A stretch of 64,000 nucleotides of DNA, taken from positions 11,668,501 to 11,732,500 of the forward strand of contig JAYKKT010000087.1 of NCBI GenBank assembly GCA_036023115.1, given 5' to 3'. How positions within the stretch are numbered: position 1 is the stretch's first letter; each line of letters begins with the position of its first letter. This DNA comes from Brasenia schreberi. Its lineage: Eukaryota; Streptophyta; Magnoliopsida; Nymphaeales; Cabombaceae. Shown here piece after piece: positions 12,491-24,500 of this stretch. The translations under genes and the position numbers were made by a program. Below the pieces are notes generated by a model. The model was not told the DNA's origin. It ran no database searches and saw only the letters and a list, made by a program, of their open reading frames with translations.

Positions 12491-12745
12491 ATTGCGTGAT
12501 CGTCTCAAGCATGGAAATCGTCGAATCCCAAGTAAAGGATTCCGTCGATTGTGTACTGGGATCTTGATCTTGGGTTCTTTAAGATTTAGTGGTGAAGACG
12601 ACTCCTGTGTGCAACAAGAGATTTATATCTTTTTGCTATGAATCTTATGAATCAAATCGAGCAATTGATTTTATTAAGCATCAACACGAAAATAATCTTA
12701 TGTTGAAGATATAAATCGTATGATTCTCGTACAAATTATAACTAA

Positions 12746-12751
<6 letters not shown>

Positions 12752-12843
<92 letters not shown>

Positions 12844-12856
12844 TATATATATATAC
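12752..12856. repeat. (TA)n microsatellite
   Basis: About 83 bp of uninterrupted TA repeat, a short AAAA break at 12836-12839 and a further TA run. Confidence 0.95.
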
Positions 12857-13239
12857 CTTTTTAAATGGTTAGAGGTAAGGTAAGATTTTTAATTAGATAC
12901 AGTTTCTATCTTTCAGTCAAACATTTGGATCCTAAAATAGATGAAATATTCTAACTGTCCCATGGTATAAGATCGAGTTCCCTTGCATTTAACACGATTT
13001 ACTTACTAAGTAAACGTCATACTTGGAGAGGGATGAGCATGAGAATCTACAGGAGGAAGGGGTTGTGACTTATTTGATCGGTGAGGTAACTGTTTGCTCG
13101 ACGATCGATGAACCTTGATCAGCACTCATTGTTGGGTGATGATGATGAACACCATGGACTTGTTTTCCCCCTGCAAAGCATCAAACAGAGGATGTTAGAG
13201 TTATATTTGGTTATGACATTGTTGGTTTCAGTAGGAAAT

Positions 13240-13372
13240 ACTAAAAGATGATTTAGTTTATATTGAGTTAACTGTCAGCATGGTATAAGATCGAGTCCTA
13301 CAAAAATAAAGAATTCATGTAGGAGAACCTATTTAGTATGAGAAAAGACTTAGTTTTGTTATTATTGTTGTT
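13240..13372 (+). mobile_element. LINE 3' tail fragment
   Basis: AATACTAAAAGATGATTTAG, then GAGTTAACTGTCAGCATGG, then TTAGTATGAGAAAAGACTTAG and a TTATTATTGTTG end follow the order of the RTE LINE tail at 38672-38830 (reverse complement). Confidence 0.65.
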
Positions 13373-13390
13373 TATTGATAAAAATTCAAG

Positions 13391-13415
13391 CCCCCCCCCC
13401 CCCCCCCCCCCCCCC
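13391..13415. repeat. Uninterrupted run of 25 C
   Basis: Twenty-five consecutive C residues follow the LINE tail fragment by about 18 bp. The next bases are TCTCCC. Confidence 0.9.
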
Positions 13416-13419
13416 TCTC

Positions 13420-15220
13420 CCAATCTCTTCTAACACGAAGAGGTTTGCTTTGGCATCTAGGTTAGGCCCACCTGAAGAGACAACCACCATAAAACATATC
13501 AGTGCATATGATCACGCCCACAGGACCCAGCATTGACTCAAACCAAACCCACTCCAATCTGGGTCAGACCAGCAGGGCCCAACGGAGTCAAGTTACTGAA
13601 TCATTAAAGATCGGACCCATGAATTTTGTGCCACTTAAATGGTAAGAACATGCAGCAATTAAAGCCTGCTGGTTCTTGTGTGGATGGCAGGCACTAGCTA
13701 AGCTTAGCCTCCCTCTGCTAGGAAGAGCGTGCACAAGCCTAATAAAAGCTATTCGGGTTGAGACCCAATATGGGCACGCCTCTTTCAACGGGGCTCAAGT
13801 GTGACTCAGAGATTCTTCGGGAGTGAACCTAAAGGCTGCTGACCCACACCCACATGGGTAGACGTCAATGCACATTAAATTCCAAAACCATGCTTTATTT
13901 CAAAACTTATTCTTGGTGCATATATTTTACTACCAATACTTGTCATCATCACCTTTATCAAAACGTATTGTGATATATTTTAATTTGAGCTTCCTCAATC
14001 TTAGTTTGTATTTTATTCATAAAGTTTTCAGTGAGACTTTCCATTCCCTTCTATTCTCCCTTCTTTCCCTTCTCACGTTCTGCTCAAGATTCTATACAAG
14101 TAATATAATATAAATGTCATTATAAAATTACACCTATTAAGACAACTCTCTCTTATAATTGGGCAGTAAATTTCTCCTTGAGTCTAAGAATTGACAGAAA
14201 ATTCTTCGCTTAGTTAGATTTTGGAACCATTGTGAGCTGTTTCCGTACAAATACACTCCGTGGTTTGTTAAAAAATTAATGCATGGTTAATTCTAAGTGT
14301 TTTGTTTTTTTATTTAGAGCTGTCACCGCTGCAACAACTATTTAGTATTTACATTGATATATAAGAAAACGTGGCATGAGGGCAAGTTGAAGTATCCAGA
14401 TAGAATTGACCACGGCGAATCCATAAACTTTTCTTTTTCTTTTGAGGAATGAAACACCTATGAGCTCAACTGAGGAATGTAAGGTGAACTATGTAGTGTA
14501 GCCTACATATTCAACCGTAGGCCATGCATGTTTCTTGACTATGATTACACAATTATGTCTTGTAAAACAAGCTTTCATTGCTATTATAAGGCAAGGAAAG
14601 ATAGGGCTAGCAGTGTATACTTGTTTCACAAGGCATTTAACAATAAAAGCTTGTTTCACAAGGTGTAACTGAATACCCGAGTTGTTGGTGTGAAGGCCTA
14701 GGAACTCATGCCATTGCCTAATTGGAAGTCATTTGGTTGTTGCTTCTAGTATGTGAAAGTTAGCCGCTCCTCTTATTTAACCATGTAATTTAAGACGAAA
14801 ACCAGCTTATGCGAACATTTTCCGTTACAACAGGCAGGCCGAAGCCCCCTACCAGATGATGTAAACATCCGAGAGTACTTAAGAGCTCTGAGAAAATTTG
14901 AATCCCTTATTATGGTTCCTGGGAAATGGTCTACCAAGCTGGCTTCGAAACCCTAACATCTAAAATCAGAGGAAAAGAAAAAAAAGGAAGATACGTAGAT
15001 ATATATATATATATATATATATAGAAAAATAAAACACAATTCAAATTGAAACAGTGCTACATGCTGGCATAAACTTTCCCATCTTTTAAAAACTCCCCAT
15101 CTCTATCAAAGAGTTAAAGCGCACCCCTCAAACTCCCCAAAACCATCACGACCATCTCAGCAGGGCGACTTTCAATGCAAATACACACACTAGAAATCAT
15201 TACTGTCGGTTTCTAAACCC
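13420..15220. other. No gene recognised; intergenic DNA upstream of the 15479 gene
   Basis: A T-rich stretch at 13860-14110 can be read as a leucine-rich open frame but has no domain. Near 14620-14665 the phrase CTTGTTTCACAAGG occurs twice. A TA run lies at 14998-15022. Confidence 0.4.
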
Positions 15221-15235
15221 CTTCATGGCCACCCT

Positions 15236-15268
15236 TTATATATATATATATATATATAATAGAGAGAG
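15236..15268. repeat. (TA)n with GA block, upstream of the 15479 gene
   Basis: A TA run of about 22 bp followed by ATAGAGAGAG lies about 220 bp before the start codon of the 15479 gene. It could act as a TATA element, but its repeat nature makes this uncertain. Confidence 0.5.
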
Positions 15269-15478
15269 TACGAAGGTGGGTTTACATTAAGATAAAACTA
15301 AGACCGTGCGCAATAATCTCACCTAACGTAACAAAAGGGCGTAAGGCTCTAATGGTAAGATGAGAAAAGAGGTAAAACCAAGAGTGGCGCCCTTTAGGCG
15401 GCCCATTTTTTACGGCAGAAAGACGTAGAGCCGAAGCCATCCATCACACGCACGCAGTCGTCGTTATTATGGTCGTTA

Positions 15479-16462
15479 ATGGCGACGGCCTGGGACTCCC
15501 TCCTCCGTTCACTACAATGCAAGTCACAAGCGGCCTCTGACGTCTACCACACGGCGCCATTGAAGACCCTCAAGCTCTCTCACGTGTCCAACTCTAGCTG
15601 CGTCCAAAATCTCAAGGACGTCGTCCTCGTCAACCCTTCTTCCACCTCCACCGTCCATCACCACCATCTGGACGGTGATAACGATAGCGATGTTTCTCGC
15701 AAGAAGAAGAAGGCCGGAAAAGGAGGAGGTGGAGGGCGGAGGATGGTGTTGGAGTCATCATCCAACTGTGGGTATGAGAAGCTGGCACGTGTGGTGGCCG
15801 GGGGGGCGGAGTTGACCGAACTGCCGGAGGGGGATACGTCAAGGAATATCGTGGAGATCATATTTCGTACGGGCTGGGCGGGCGGATGCGCGTTGATAGA
15901 GCGGGCTTTCAAAGTGGCCAGCTCGGCGAAGACGGTGGCGAGGTTCGAAGAATACAGAGAGTGGGTTCGGTCGCGGGCGGGCGGGAGCGGGAGGTGCGTG
16001 GCGGACGGGAACGAAGTGCTGAGGTTTTACTCGGCGAGGCTTGGGTGCGGGCTCGCCCGCGGGAGGACGTGCGACGGTGGCGGGCCGGGGAGGTGCGTGG
16101 CTTGCGCGGTTCTGGAGCGGGGGTTTCGCGGCACGGCTATACGGACGGCGCCGAGTAGTCGGGCAGCGCACGAGATGAGGGCGAGATCGACGGCAGGGAA
16201 GAGGGGGATGCTGGTGTGCAGGGTTATCGCTGGCCGTTCGATGGAGGAGCGAGCGGGCGCCACCAAGGGGAGGTCAAAGATAGCTGCTGCGCCGCCGTCG
16301 CCGTCTGGGCGGGAAGGCGCCGTGTTCGGTATTCCAGTGGGCTACGACTCTGTCGCCGGCGCCTCGGGCGAACTCGTCGTGTTCGACCCTCGCGCCCTCC
16401 TCCCTTGTTTCCTCATAGTCTATCGTGCTGCTTCTCCTCATCCACCTCTTCCTCCCCCTTGA
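15479..16462 (+). CDS. C2H2/PARP-like family protein lacking an evident zinc finger
   Basis: Single-exon reading frame of 327 codons, much more GC-rich than its surroundings. The N-terminus (residues 1-50: MATAWDSLLRSLQCKS, then CVQNLKDVV) and the later blocks follow a plant family annotated as C2H2 zinc-finger proteins with a C-terminal PARP-like fold (as I recall, the Arabidopsis AT4G27240/AT1G75710 type). Blocks seen: ELPEGDTSRNIVEIIFRTGW (114-133), ERAFKVASSAKTVARFEEYR (141-160), GRCVADGNEVLRFY (171-184), KRGMLVCRVIAGR (241-253) and YDSVAGASGELVVFDPRALL (289-308). In relatives the finger lies just before the EL...SRNIVEI block. Here residues 97-113 keep one Cys and have no His, so zinc binding looks lost. 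Residues 60-90 are His-, Lys- and Gly-rich and probably disordered. ATG at 15479 gives the family-like N-terminus. An upstream ATG at 15469 in another frame overlaps it. Molecular function is unknown. Confidence 0.82.
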   Translation: MATAWDSLLRSLQCKSQAASDVYHTAPLKTLKLSHVSNSSCVQNLKDVVLVNPSSTSTVHHHHLDGDNDSDVSRKKKKAGKGGGGGRRMVLESSSNCGYEKLARVVAGGAELTELPEGDTSRNIVEIIFRTGWAGGCALIERAFKVASSAKTVARFEEYREWVRSRAGGSGRCVADGNEVLRFYSARLGCGLARGRTCDGGGPGRCVACAVLERGFRGTAIRTAPSSRAAHEMRARSTAGKRGMLVCRVIAGRSMEERAGATKGRSKIAAAPPSPSGREGAVFGIPVGYDSVAGASGELVVFDPRALLPCFLIVYRAASPHPPLPPP

Positions 16463-16469
16463 CTGTGGG

Positions 16470-17500
16470 CTCCACTCGAGCCTTGCTCATGGCGTCCGTC
16501 TCGGTCTGACTTTGACTCTCTCTCTTTCTCTCTCTCTAGGTTCGAGCCACGTCAAGTTTGATGGTTCGAACCCGGTCAAGCCAACGAGCCTGGTTTTGGT
16601 TAATATTTTTCCCCCTTTGATAGTCCTTGTTGGTATTTGGTTTGTGTTGTTACAACATGGTTGTAAATGCTTATGAGATAATTATCTTTCTCTGATTCTC
16701 TATTATTCGAAATTACTGTCGCACTTTGGGCGTTAGTTCTTTGAATGGATTTCTTCTTTGATTGATTGGAAATTTGAAGCATCATACTTAACGCTATTAT
16801 AATTTTAGTCTCATGAAGTGAATATCTTGCTTGGTGAAAATATATCGACTCGTTTTGACACGAAATGGCAGCATGAACTCTAATGGCGAAAACACTGACA
16901 ATATAGCACCAACACGAAAACCCAACACAGACATGGGCTGAACAGTGTATATTCATAAATGCTAACATTTCACAAGATTCATAACAATGACTGCTAGGAT
17001 TCCATCTACGGGCTCCGCTAAGAAGGGCAAAGTTTTTTGTTTTGGTTTCGTGTTGGTTTTCCAAAAATTCATCAAGACCTCTTTATCATGGTAATTTTAC
17101 ACTTCTGCAGCGAAGGAACCCGAAAGAGACCTGTAAAGGCATAATTGGCTTGGCATTGTCAGGATTGAAATTATTTTGAAAATGATATTTCGTGATTCAA
17201 GTTACTGAGGCCACATGATTGAGTCCTTTAGCATCGTGAATCGTACTTATTTAGTGGATGTGAAAGCCTCCTGTTTGTCATTAATAAAAGCAATCAGTTT
17301 TCGTTCGTCTGACCCAAAGTGGGAGTGAGTGCCAAGTAAGGTAGCAAATCGGATCAATTTGCATGGTCTAAATTGACCTGATCAGGTTCGGGTCACCATG
17401 ACTTGACCCAACTACAAAAAGAAAGCACAGAAAAAAAAGTAAGAAAAAACCTTATAAAAAAGGGTGCAAGAAAACGATGTAAGATAAGAAAAAATTCGGG
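16470..17500. other. 3' flank and intergenic DNA, no gene recognised
   Basis: Sequence after the 15479 gene is CT-rich at first (16515-16540) and AT-rich after that. No second gene is supported. Confidence 0.4.
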
Positions 17501-17504
17501 ATGT

Positions 17505-17600
17505 AAATCGGTCACTAGCTCACCTTGTTAGGGTTCACACATTTAACGTTTTGAGTTTGATACGGAGGGCATCCGTCTAGCTTCAACATTTCCATTGTAC
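17505..17600 (+). repeat. tRNA-like SINE fragment
   Basis: GTCACTAGCTCACCTTGTTAGG (A-box-like) followed by GTTTTGAGTTTGATACGGAGG (B-box-like) has the same two-part pattern as the copies at 30796, 48905 and 58965. The downstream poly-A run at 17604 may be its tail. Confidence 0.45.
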
Positions 17601-17639
17601 CCAAAAAAAAAAAAAGGTAGGCACACATACAAACACTAT

Positions 17640-17876
17640 ATATGTATATATAGAAAGAGGGTGTTTTAGTTGCATAATGATCTTTTATGTTAATAAACAT
17701 TTTCATCGTTCGATTTTTAAGATCAACAGTTAATATTTGAATTACTTTACATTTATTGAACATGATACACTAAATACAAAGTGCAAAGATACTTTTAATT
17801 CAGATTTCAAACTTTCATCTTAAAAATTCAATAATGGAGATGTTTATGCAATACACTAAAAGACAATTTATTTAGG

Positions 17877-17920
<44 letters not shown>
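17640..17920. mobile_element. Candidate microsatellite-flanked MITE
   Basis: An AT-rich insert of about 220 bp lies between TATATGTATATATAGAAAGAG on the left and (AC)n(AT)n at 17879-17920 on the right. CATCGTTCGATTTTTAAGATC and the following ATATTTGAATTAC resemble the matching part of the insert at 10315-10350. Boundaries are uncertain. Confidence 0.35.
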
Positions 17921-18329
17921 TCAGGCTGAAATTGGGTCCAGCCCTAACCGAGTTAGAGCAAAACTTTCTGCATAGGGTTCAGGACGGCCCAAAATGGCTA
18001 CTCCTAGTGACAAAAGCTCCACCTTTGCTTGGTGAAAGCATGGAAGTATGAATAAAAGAACAAGCAAACGATGGACACCCTGTCCAAATGGTCCATCTAA
18101 TCCACCTTGAATATATGTACAGGTTCTCTATTTGGATCAAGATTCAGTAAGGAATTCTCTCATCTGACTTTGGACAAATGTGAGTAAGTATGTATCGATC
18201 CAAAAAATCAATTGACTAATGCCTGGAACCGATCCAAATCCAATCAGTTCACTGTATGATCACCAATTCTATGGAAGCGCCTTAAGTCCAAAGAACAGGC
18301 AATTTATGATGTTTACTATTGAGGGAGTC

Positions 18330-18500
18330 TGTCACCGGATCCAGATCTGCCCAGCTAGGCCAGCTCATTGGCACTGCACCGGACCTGATTCAGCTCGGTT
18401 TGGTGCTCAGATCAGCCCAGATTCAGGGACCAGATTCAATCGGATCTGCATTAGATTGGCGCCCGCCCAGACTGACCTGGTTTCTACCTGATTCCCTAGG
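18330..18500. repeat. GATCC/CAGATC-rich low-complexity segment
   Basis: The segment repeats short phrases such as CGGATC, CCGGACCTGATTC and CCAGATTC, resembling the GGTTC/GAACC-rich dispersed repeats elsewhere in the window. It is open in two frames but the peptides look like repeat translation. Confidence 0.35.
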
Positions 18501-18595
18501 GTTTGGAGCTTTGTTTCTTGCTGTACCTGGTTCCCAACTTTACAAATAGAGATGCAGACTTACGTGAGTTCTGAATTTGCACATGAGTAGTCTGC

Positions 18596-18597
<2 letters not shown>

Positions 18598-18627
<30 letters not shown>
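18598..18627. repeat. (GA)n microsatellite
   Basis: About 30 bp of uninterrupted GA repeat. From 18630 to 20860 no gene is recognised on either strand. Confidence 0.9.
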
Positions 18628-18628
<1 letters not shown>

Positions 18629-20869
18629 GGCTAAGAGTATCATCCCTCTCTTTTGGTGGCGGAGCTACATTGAGCTGAGGTGGGGCATTCATCTCACCCG
18701 AAATTCCAAAAATCAACTTAAAGTCTATAACCCATGGTGAGACCTATGAGCTATAATACATATTTCACACGATCTATTCACTCTACGTCTCGTAATCGAG
18801 TAAAAAGTGGGGTCATACTTCATTAAACTAAAGTTTTTGTTTCTTCGTGTCAGGCCTCATAATCAAATCAAATACCCTTCAGCTCTCTTCTAGTTTGCTC
18901 ACAATGTTGAGATTATGATTGAGTTCCTCTCTTTTGCTTGATTCAACAAATCACCTTCTCTTATCTGGGTTTTTAATTCTTCTTCTCTGAGCTCGTGAGC
19001 TTGTGTGCTTAACACTATAAATGGGTCAACCCTAACGGAGCTCCCTTTTTCCTCGGGTTCCTTTTTGTATTGTCCTTGACACAAACATGGACTTTTCGAG
19101 TTCTGTTGGGTTTTCGTGTGTATCTCGTGTTGTCAGTTCTAGTTTGTATCTAATAGGGGTCTACTTGAACCCAGAATAAATAAATGAGCAAATCAGATTT
19201 GCACAGGTTGACCCGAAATACCATGATTTCCTTTGGCAGGTTTGGCCATGAGTTCCAGTTCTAATTGGTGCCGAAGACCAGTTTGAGTACTTTCAGTCGC
19301 AGAACACTAGAAAGTGAAAAGGTTGAGCATGCAAAAAGCAGATTCACAAAGGCAACGATGTTTCTTCCTTTTCTTTTTCCAAATCGGTTCTGCCGGGACC
19401 TGGTTCTCATTGAACCCAAAGTCCAAAGTAATGCAATGACAAGAAAAAAATTCTTTTAGATCTTTCCGATCCAATCCAGATTCTTTTAAATGATGGGTCT
19501 CGGATCTCCATTTTTCCTTTTCTTTAATGTGTTTACTTGGTTTTTTGGCATAACTTGAAGAACCGGCTCGGAGAATCATGAGCATGAGAATCTGAGATCT
19601 TCATGAGTAATAGATATTTCATGCTTTCTCAATCATATTCTCTTAGCTGAATCTTGCATAATCTAATGCAAATACGAACAGTAGAAGCAAAATCTGGATT
19701 TGGTTTCAACTTCAATTCAGTGTTTAAAATCTGAAACTCTTTTTAACATGTAAAGTTGGATTAAGATTGTTTTGACAATGGCAGGTTCGGTAATGGACCA
19801 TAAGGGTGTGTTTGATACATTGTTCCATGAAACTGAACCTCAAATGATTTTTTATGCCCATAGTTTCAAGTACCGTTGTGCATCAAACATGAAACTCGCC
19901 ATTAGAGTGAAACTATGGTTTCATATGTGCAATTTGAGTAAAAGACATCAGTATCAAGGAAGAGATGGGGCACAAGAATTATACCCATGGGCTTTGCATG
20001 AAAACCGAAGGGCCTCCTCTCTTACGTTGCTATCCCGTCTCCTATAAAAACCTAAGTATAGGAGTCACTTACGAATCAAACACAAAACTATAGTTTCAAG
20101 GAACCCTGATCACAACCCCATGTAGGTCTAAGCTAGTAATATCATGTGCACAAATCAAATTCACCCCCAAGGTTATGTACAATATACACTTGCATCCTTG
20201 GAGGTCTTATGTTCAAAATACACTACAGCACTTTTCATGAAGAAATGCTCGAATGCAATCCTCTATGCTAGGGATGGCAATGAGGCGGGTCGGGAACGGG
20301 TATATTAAAGGTAATATGGCACAAGATAGAGCGAAATCACGAGTACGAATCCATGAGACAGACCTTGGTTTTGATTTGGGTGTAGGACTCAAAATAAGTG
20401 CTTGATGGTTCATTTTCACTCACTTGGCTGACAAAGGTAGACGTGGGTGAGCCGCTTCAAAGAGCGCAAGTCAATTCCATGCAGGCAAACTGGGTCATGC
20501 AACTTAAGGTGAGCTCAGTACGAGCTGGCTTGAGTAGGTGAGCGAGTTTCAAAAGGGTCTGCGGAGCCACCATAGTCATTATGGTACTTCATTCATTTAG
20601 CAGTAAGTTCACACCAGTCTAGCTCGAGCACGGGATAGATCCTATTACAGGTGAGTAAAGAATTTTAATGGCGTCATCAGATCGTATGGTACAAACATAT
20701 GATGGACCTCACACCTAACAAGAAGTGCAACACTCAATTGCATTACCTCAACAGAGAGGATCAGGTCAGTGCTTGACGGGCTGCGAAATGAACCGCGCCG
20801 CTCATGGTTCAGCTTGACCCACCTGAGCTCGTTGGTATCTGGATCCTAAGCATTTTTTTCATCGCCATT

Positions 20870-20918
20870 GTGCTCTATCTTGTGTTATATTAGCATTTAA
20901 CTCTGAAAAACAAGTTAG
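20870..20918 (-). repeat. Fragment of the LINE-tail-like inverted-repeat family
   Basis: TTATATTAGCATTTAACTCT followed by GAAAAACAAG nearly matches the right arm at 45853-45896 (ATATATTAGCATTTAACTCT, CAAAAAGCAGC), so this is another dispersed copy of that sequence. Confidence 0.5.
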
Positions 20919-20994
20919 TGTTTTATGTTTTGTCTCGATATCCTGACTGTTTTTCTTCGGTAGCACTGTGAACCGCCCCGAAGCTGTGTCATAA

Positions 20995-21110
20995 GTAATG
21001 ATCCTTCAGCCTTATATCGAACGCTGTTTGATTCCAGATATCGATCTCATGACCTCCAACTCAAAGGAGGTATGATCAGAATCCCCTAGCTAAAGAGAGC
21101 TGTTTAAAAT
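20995..21110 (-). repeat. tRNA-like SINE fragment
   Basis: The reverse complement reads TTTAGCTAGGGGATTCTGATC, then GGAGGTCATGAGATCGATATC, matching the A/B-box-like pattern of the SINE-type copies at 30796 and 48905. Confidence 0.45.
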
Positions 21111-22855
21111 TATGCATCATATCACATTTCATAATGTTTTATTACCCTGAAATTTTAAGTGCTTAGTAGCTAAATAAATCATTGTTGCTTCCATGAACAT
21201 AGTTGCTAAATAATCTCAATGTGTCACACAAGGTAGTTATTATATAATTCTTCCGGTTTTCTGCGATCTTCTTCATTTCTCTATGTAGCTCAATAACCCA
21301 ATGTGGGTTCACAGACAACGACATCTCTGCCATCTAGAGTAGCAATCAGTGGAAGAAGACCAATACAAGATGGGTGCCAAGGAACCCATGTTGACTCGAA
21401 TCTCCATGGCGGCCGTCGACTTTGATGATGGATGGCTGTTGTTTGTGGGTTCACTTGGTAGGACCCGGAATAATATATCATGACACAGGAAGCTGCAGCC
21501 GTCCATCATCGTAATGGATGACACAGATTTGATTCACTTTCTCTAATGAGAGATGACCCTAGCCCAACCAAGTCACAAGGAATGAGGCTTATGACACAAT
21601 CAACATGGGTATGGATACAGTCAATGAGATATGGATCCACCCACCTGATCCACTCCATTTCTTACTCGGATCTACTGTCAATGTATTCCTCATCATATAA
21701 GTATGACCCGTTTGGGTGATATAAATTCATCACTTGACATCCATTGCACCTAACAGGGCCCTTCAACTTGTAGAATAACAAAGATTGTGAGTTAACCTGA
21801 AATTTATCCCGAATCGAATCGATTTTCCAATCACTCGACCTGAATCAATCACCTCTAGCCGATTCAGATCGGCTTTGGCAACAACGATTAGAGCTCAATT
21901 TGAACCATTCATAGATCATTAATAATCTCCATCGTGATCAAGCTCCAAGAATACATTGTTGTCCTAGTACATGGATCTCAGGATAAATTTCCGGTGGCTT
22001 TGGGACCCAGTAACAATGAGACAAGGATAGGACTTGGTCATCCTATCTTTGGTTGTCAAATCTAAAATCGAATTTGGTGAGAGAATCAGGGCCACTGGAC
22101 AACAACATGAATGCAAAATGGACAGTTGCTCTTAGCACATTCTTCATACAAGTCATAATCCATTGTTTTATGCATACAGGTATGAAAATGATCCTTCCTT
22201 TGTTTCTTTTTCAGCTGAGACTAGGCAGATCCTAACCAGATCTGCCTTCTCCCGTCAGTTTCAAACTCTTGACCTTTTATCCAGGATTGTTGGTATCGAC
22301 TCCCGTTGAAGATGGCTTGATTTATTGAGAGAGATCGATGTTCGACGACTTTTTTGAAGGATAATGTAACAGAAGAACGGCAAACAGTAATTTGTATTTT
22401 CTTCATATGTCAGCAAATTAAAATTCACTCCGTTTCTTGAGAGGTCGGCATCCACAATAAAAGATTAAGAAGGCATTGTTTTCAAGGTACGATAAAAGCT
22501 AACCCTACGGAATGCAATACATTCCGCCGAATGCCTTCAAGATGCAATGAACACCCTTGATTTGCAACATGAGTCAAACAATTAAATCAAACTCAATGAG
22601 GCTGCAAGTCCGATTGGGGCTAAGAAAGAACTTTCAATCATGATCACACCCACAATGAAATTATAACTGAAGGCATTTATTTTGAAAATTAATTCACGAG
22701 CTGACATTAGATTTCTTGTGCACTCTTAGGTGCTAACCATGAGAGCCGTTTGCTGCTTGTGCATGAAAGGACCCTTCCTTCTTCCATTACGAATCTAATT
22801 CCTAAGATCACTCTCTTCAATAGGTCCTAACGCCCAGCCGTTGTTTACAGATAAG
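21110..22855. other. No gene recognised
   Basis: Short open frames on both strands carry no domain. ATGGATCC- and GATTCAGATC-type phrases hint at old repeats but no element can be delimited. Confidence 0.35.
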
Positions 22856-22860
22856 CGTAG

Positions 22861-22928
22861 CAGAGAGAGGGAGAGGGGGGGAGAGAGAAACAGAGAGAGG
22901 GGGAGAGAGAGAGAGAGAGAGAGAGAGA
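22861..22928. repeat. GA-rich microsatellite
   Basis: Imperfect GA/GGGA repeats ending in a pure GA run of about 24 bp. Confidence 0.9.
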
Positions 22929-22979
22929 ATTTTCTTGGGGTCATGGTAGGAATTGGCAGGAGAAATTCAAAGGCAAAAC

Positions 22980-23035
22980 CAGAACCAAGCTTTTCCCGCA
23001 CTAGATGAAGTCAGCCACATACATTTCAGTTGCCA
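22980..23035 (-). mobile_element. LINE tail-like fragment
   Basis: The reverse complement reads TATGTGGCTGACTTCATCTA, then GTGCGGGAAAAGCTTGG, fitting the LINE tail pattern (TGTAGCCGACCCCATCTAGTATGGGAAAAGGCTTAG). The remainder, to about 24330, has no recognised gene. Confidence 0.5.
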
Positions 23036-24337
23036 TTACGATCTATCCTTGGCGAGAGTGACTGGACGTAGCTAGTGGTAGATCCCGGAATAGCTCATGT
23101 AACTGTTTGAAGATGGGGCGAATATGTAGAAATATTAGCTCATGGATTCAACCATGGCTGCAGTTTTTCTGTTGATCTATCTGTAAAGGTTCATGTAGAT
23201 CCGCTAGCTACTGGACATAGCCACTAGCACTAGCTCCACGCTAACACTATCAAATGTGACAAAGGTCAGATTTGACAAATCTCACGGTCCGGAGACCGAT
23301 AGCTGGGAGCTAAGGATAACTGCAAGAAAGCAAAAAACATGGTAAAGATGAAGTCTACATCGAGAGATCTTTCTTTTCGTCTTCTACATGAGATCAAGAG
23401 TTCCTAACACGGGATCCCTTTGCTCAACCCGTCACCATGTGAGATTCAATCAACTTCTGAATGGATGTCACTGCCCACTGTGGCAGGCTGAACACAAGAT
23501 GCAGGAGACCTCACGCCAAATGCCATCTTTTACATATACAACTCTTGCTAAGCTGGGACACAGCCCCAGATGGTAAGGTTCAAATCTTATCATTGGAGTC
23601 AGAAACAGGTAGACATGAACACAGCCCAAAGGGCACCCTGGTTCGACACAAACTAGAACTGTATTAAGGGATCAAACCATAGAAAAAAGTCCTGGGTCGG
23701 GTTATTGGGTCATGTAGAGAATGAAGAAAGACGGTGGCTACTGTGCTCAAAACAGTGTGGCCTAGTCCTATTCCGAGCTATTCCAACAATTTCCTCCTTA
23801 ATTATAGTTGCCCTGATCGACCAAACCAGGCGCGACAGTATCTGTTCTTCCTCTTGATTACGATAGCATGGCCAGTAATGGAGCAACCAAGTTGGAAATT
23901 GGAGAAAAATAAGCTCTCCTTTTATCATCATAGTAGTTCTGTCTGTGGCGAGCGTGTGAGAGAATTTCTACAGTGCAATCGGATTTTGCATCACTTGGAC
24001 AATATGCACTTATGGCGGTTGTCAAAAACTATAGTGATTCCATGCATGAACTGTAAAATGTCACCAGAAACAACAGAATACATACACCAAACAATGAATA
24101 AGGCCCCTGCTTTTTGAAAGAGAATAGTAGCAGAGCAAATCAAACAACAGCAGCATTTGGCAGCATTTCACAAGTGCATCAGGTGAATGAAAATATCGGG
24201 TACCAAGTGCACTAGGCAAGCGCTCTCTAGTACACAAAAGTATTGACCTCTCACTTCACATGCACAATCATTGGCAGGTCATGGTTGCTGCTACGAGCTG
24301 GGTCATACATTGCATGCATAATGATGTGTTTGTGTTT

Positions 24338-24500
24338 GCGCGTTTGTGTGTGTGTGTGTATGAGAGAGACTGAGAGAGACGGGAAGGGGGTAAATTACCT
24401 GTGCTGTGTGAGAGAGAGAAAGGACAGAAACGATTGCAGATTTTCAGGATCATGGTGTGTTTGTCTGTGTGTGTGTGAGAGAGAGAGAGGATAGTGTATG
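24338..24500. repeat. Interspersed (GT)n and (GA)n repeats
   Basis: Runs of GTGTGTGT alternate with GAGAGAGA over 160 bp (24345-24360, 24410-24420, 24466-24490). Peptides read from it are repeat artefacts. 24500-25790 contains no recognised gene. Confidence 0.85.

Noticed and set aside
15630..16266. Several overlapping long frames on both strands within the 15479 gene
   Set aside because: High GC content removes stop codons in all frames. Only the plus frame 15479-16462 shows family motifs.
16600..17064. Minus-strand frame of 154 codons
   Set aside because: It has ordinary intergenic composition and no domain, signal or splice context.
24338..24500. Cysteine-rich small secreted peptide (CVCVCVCV)
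   Set aside because: The cysteines derive from TGTGTG repeats.
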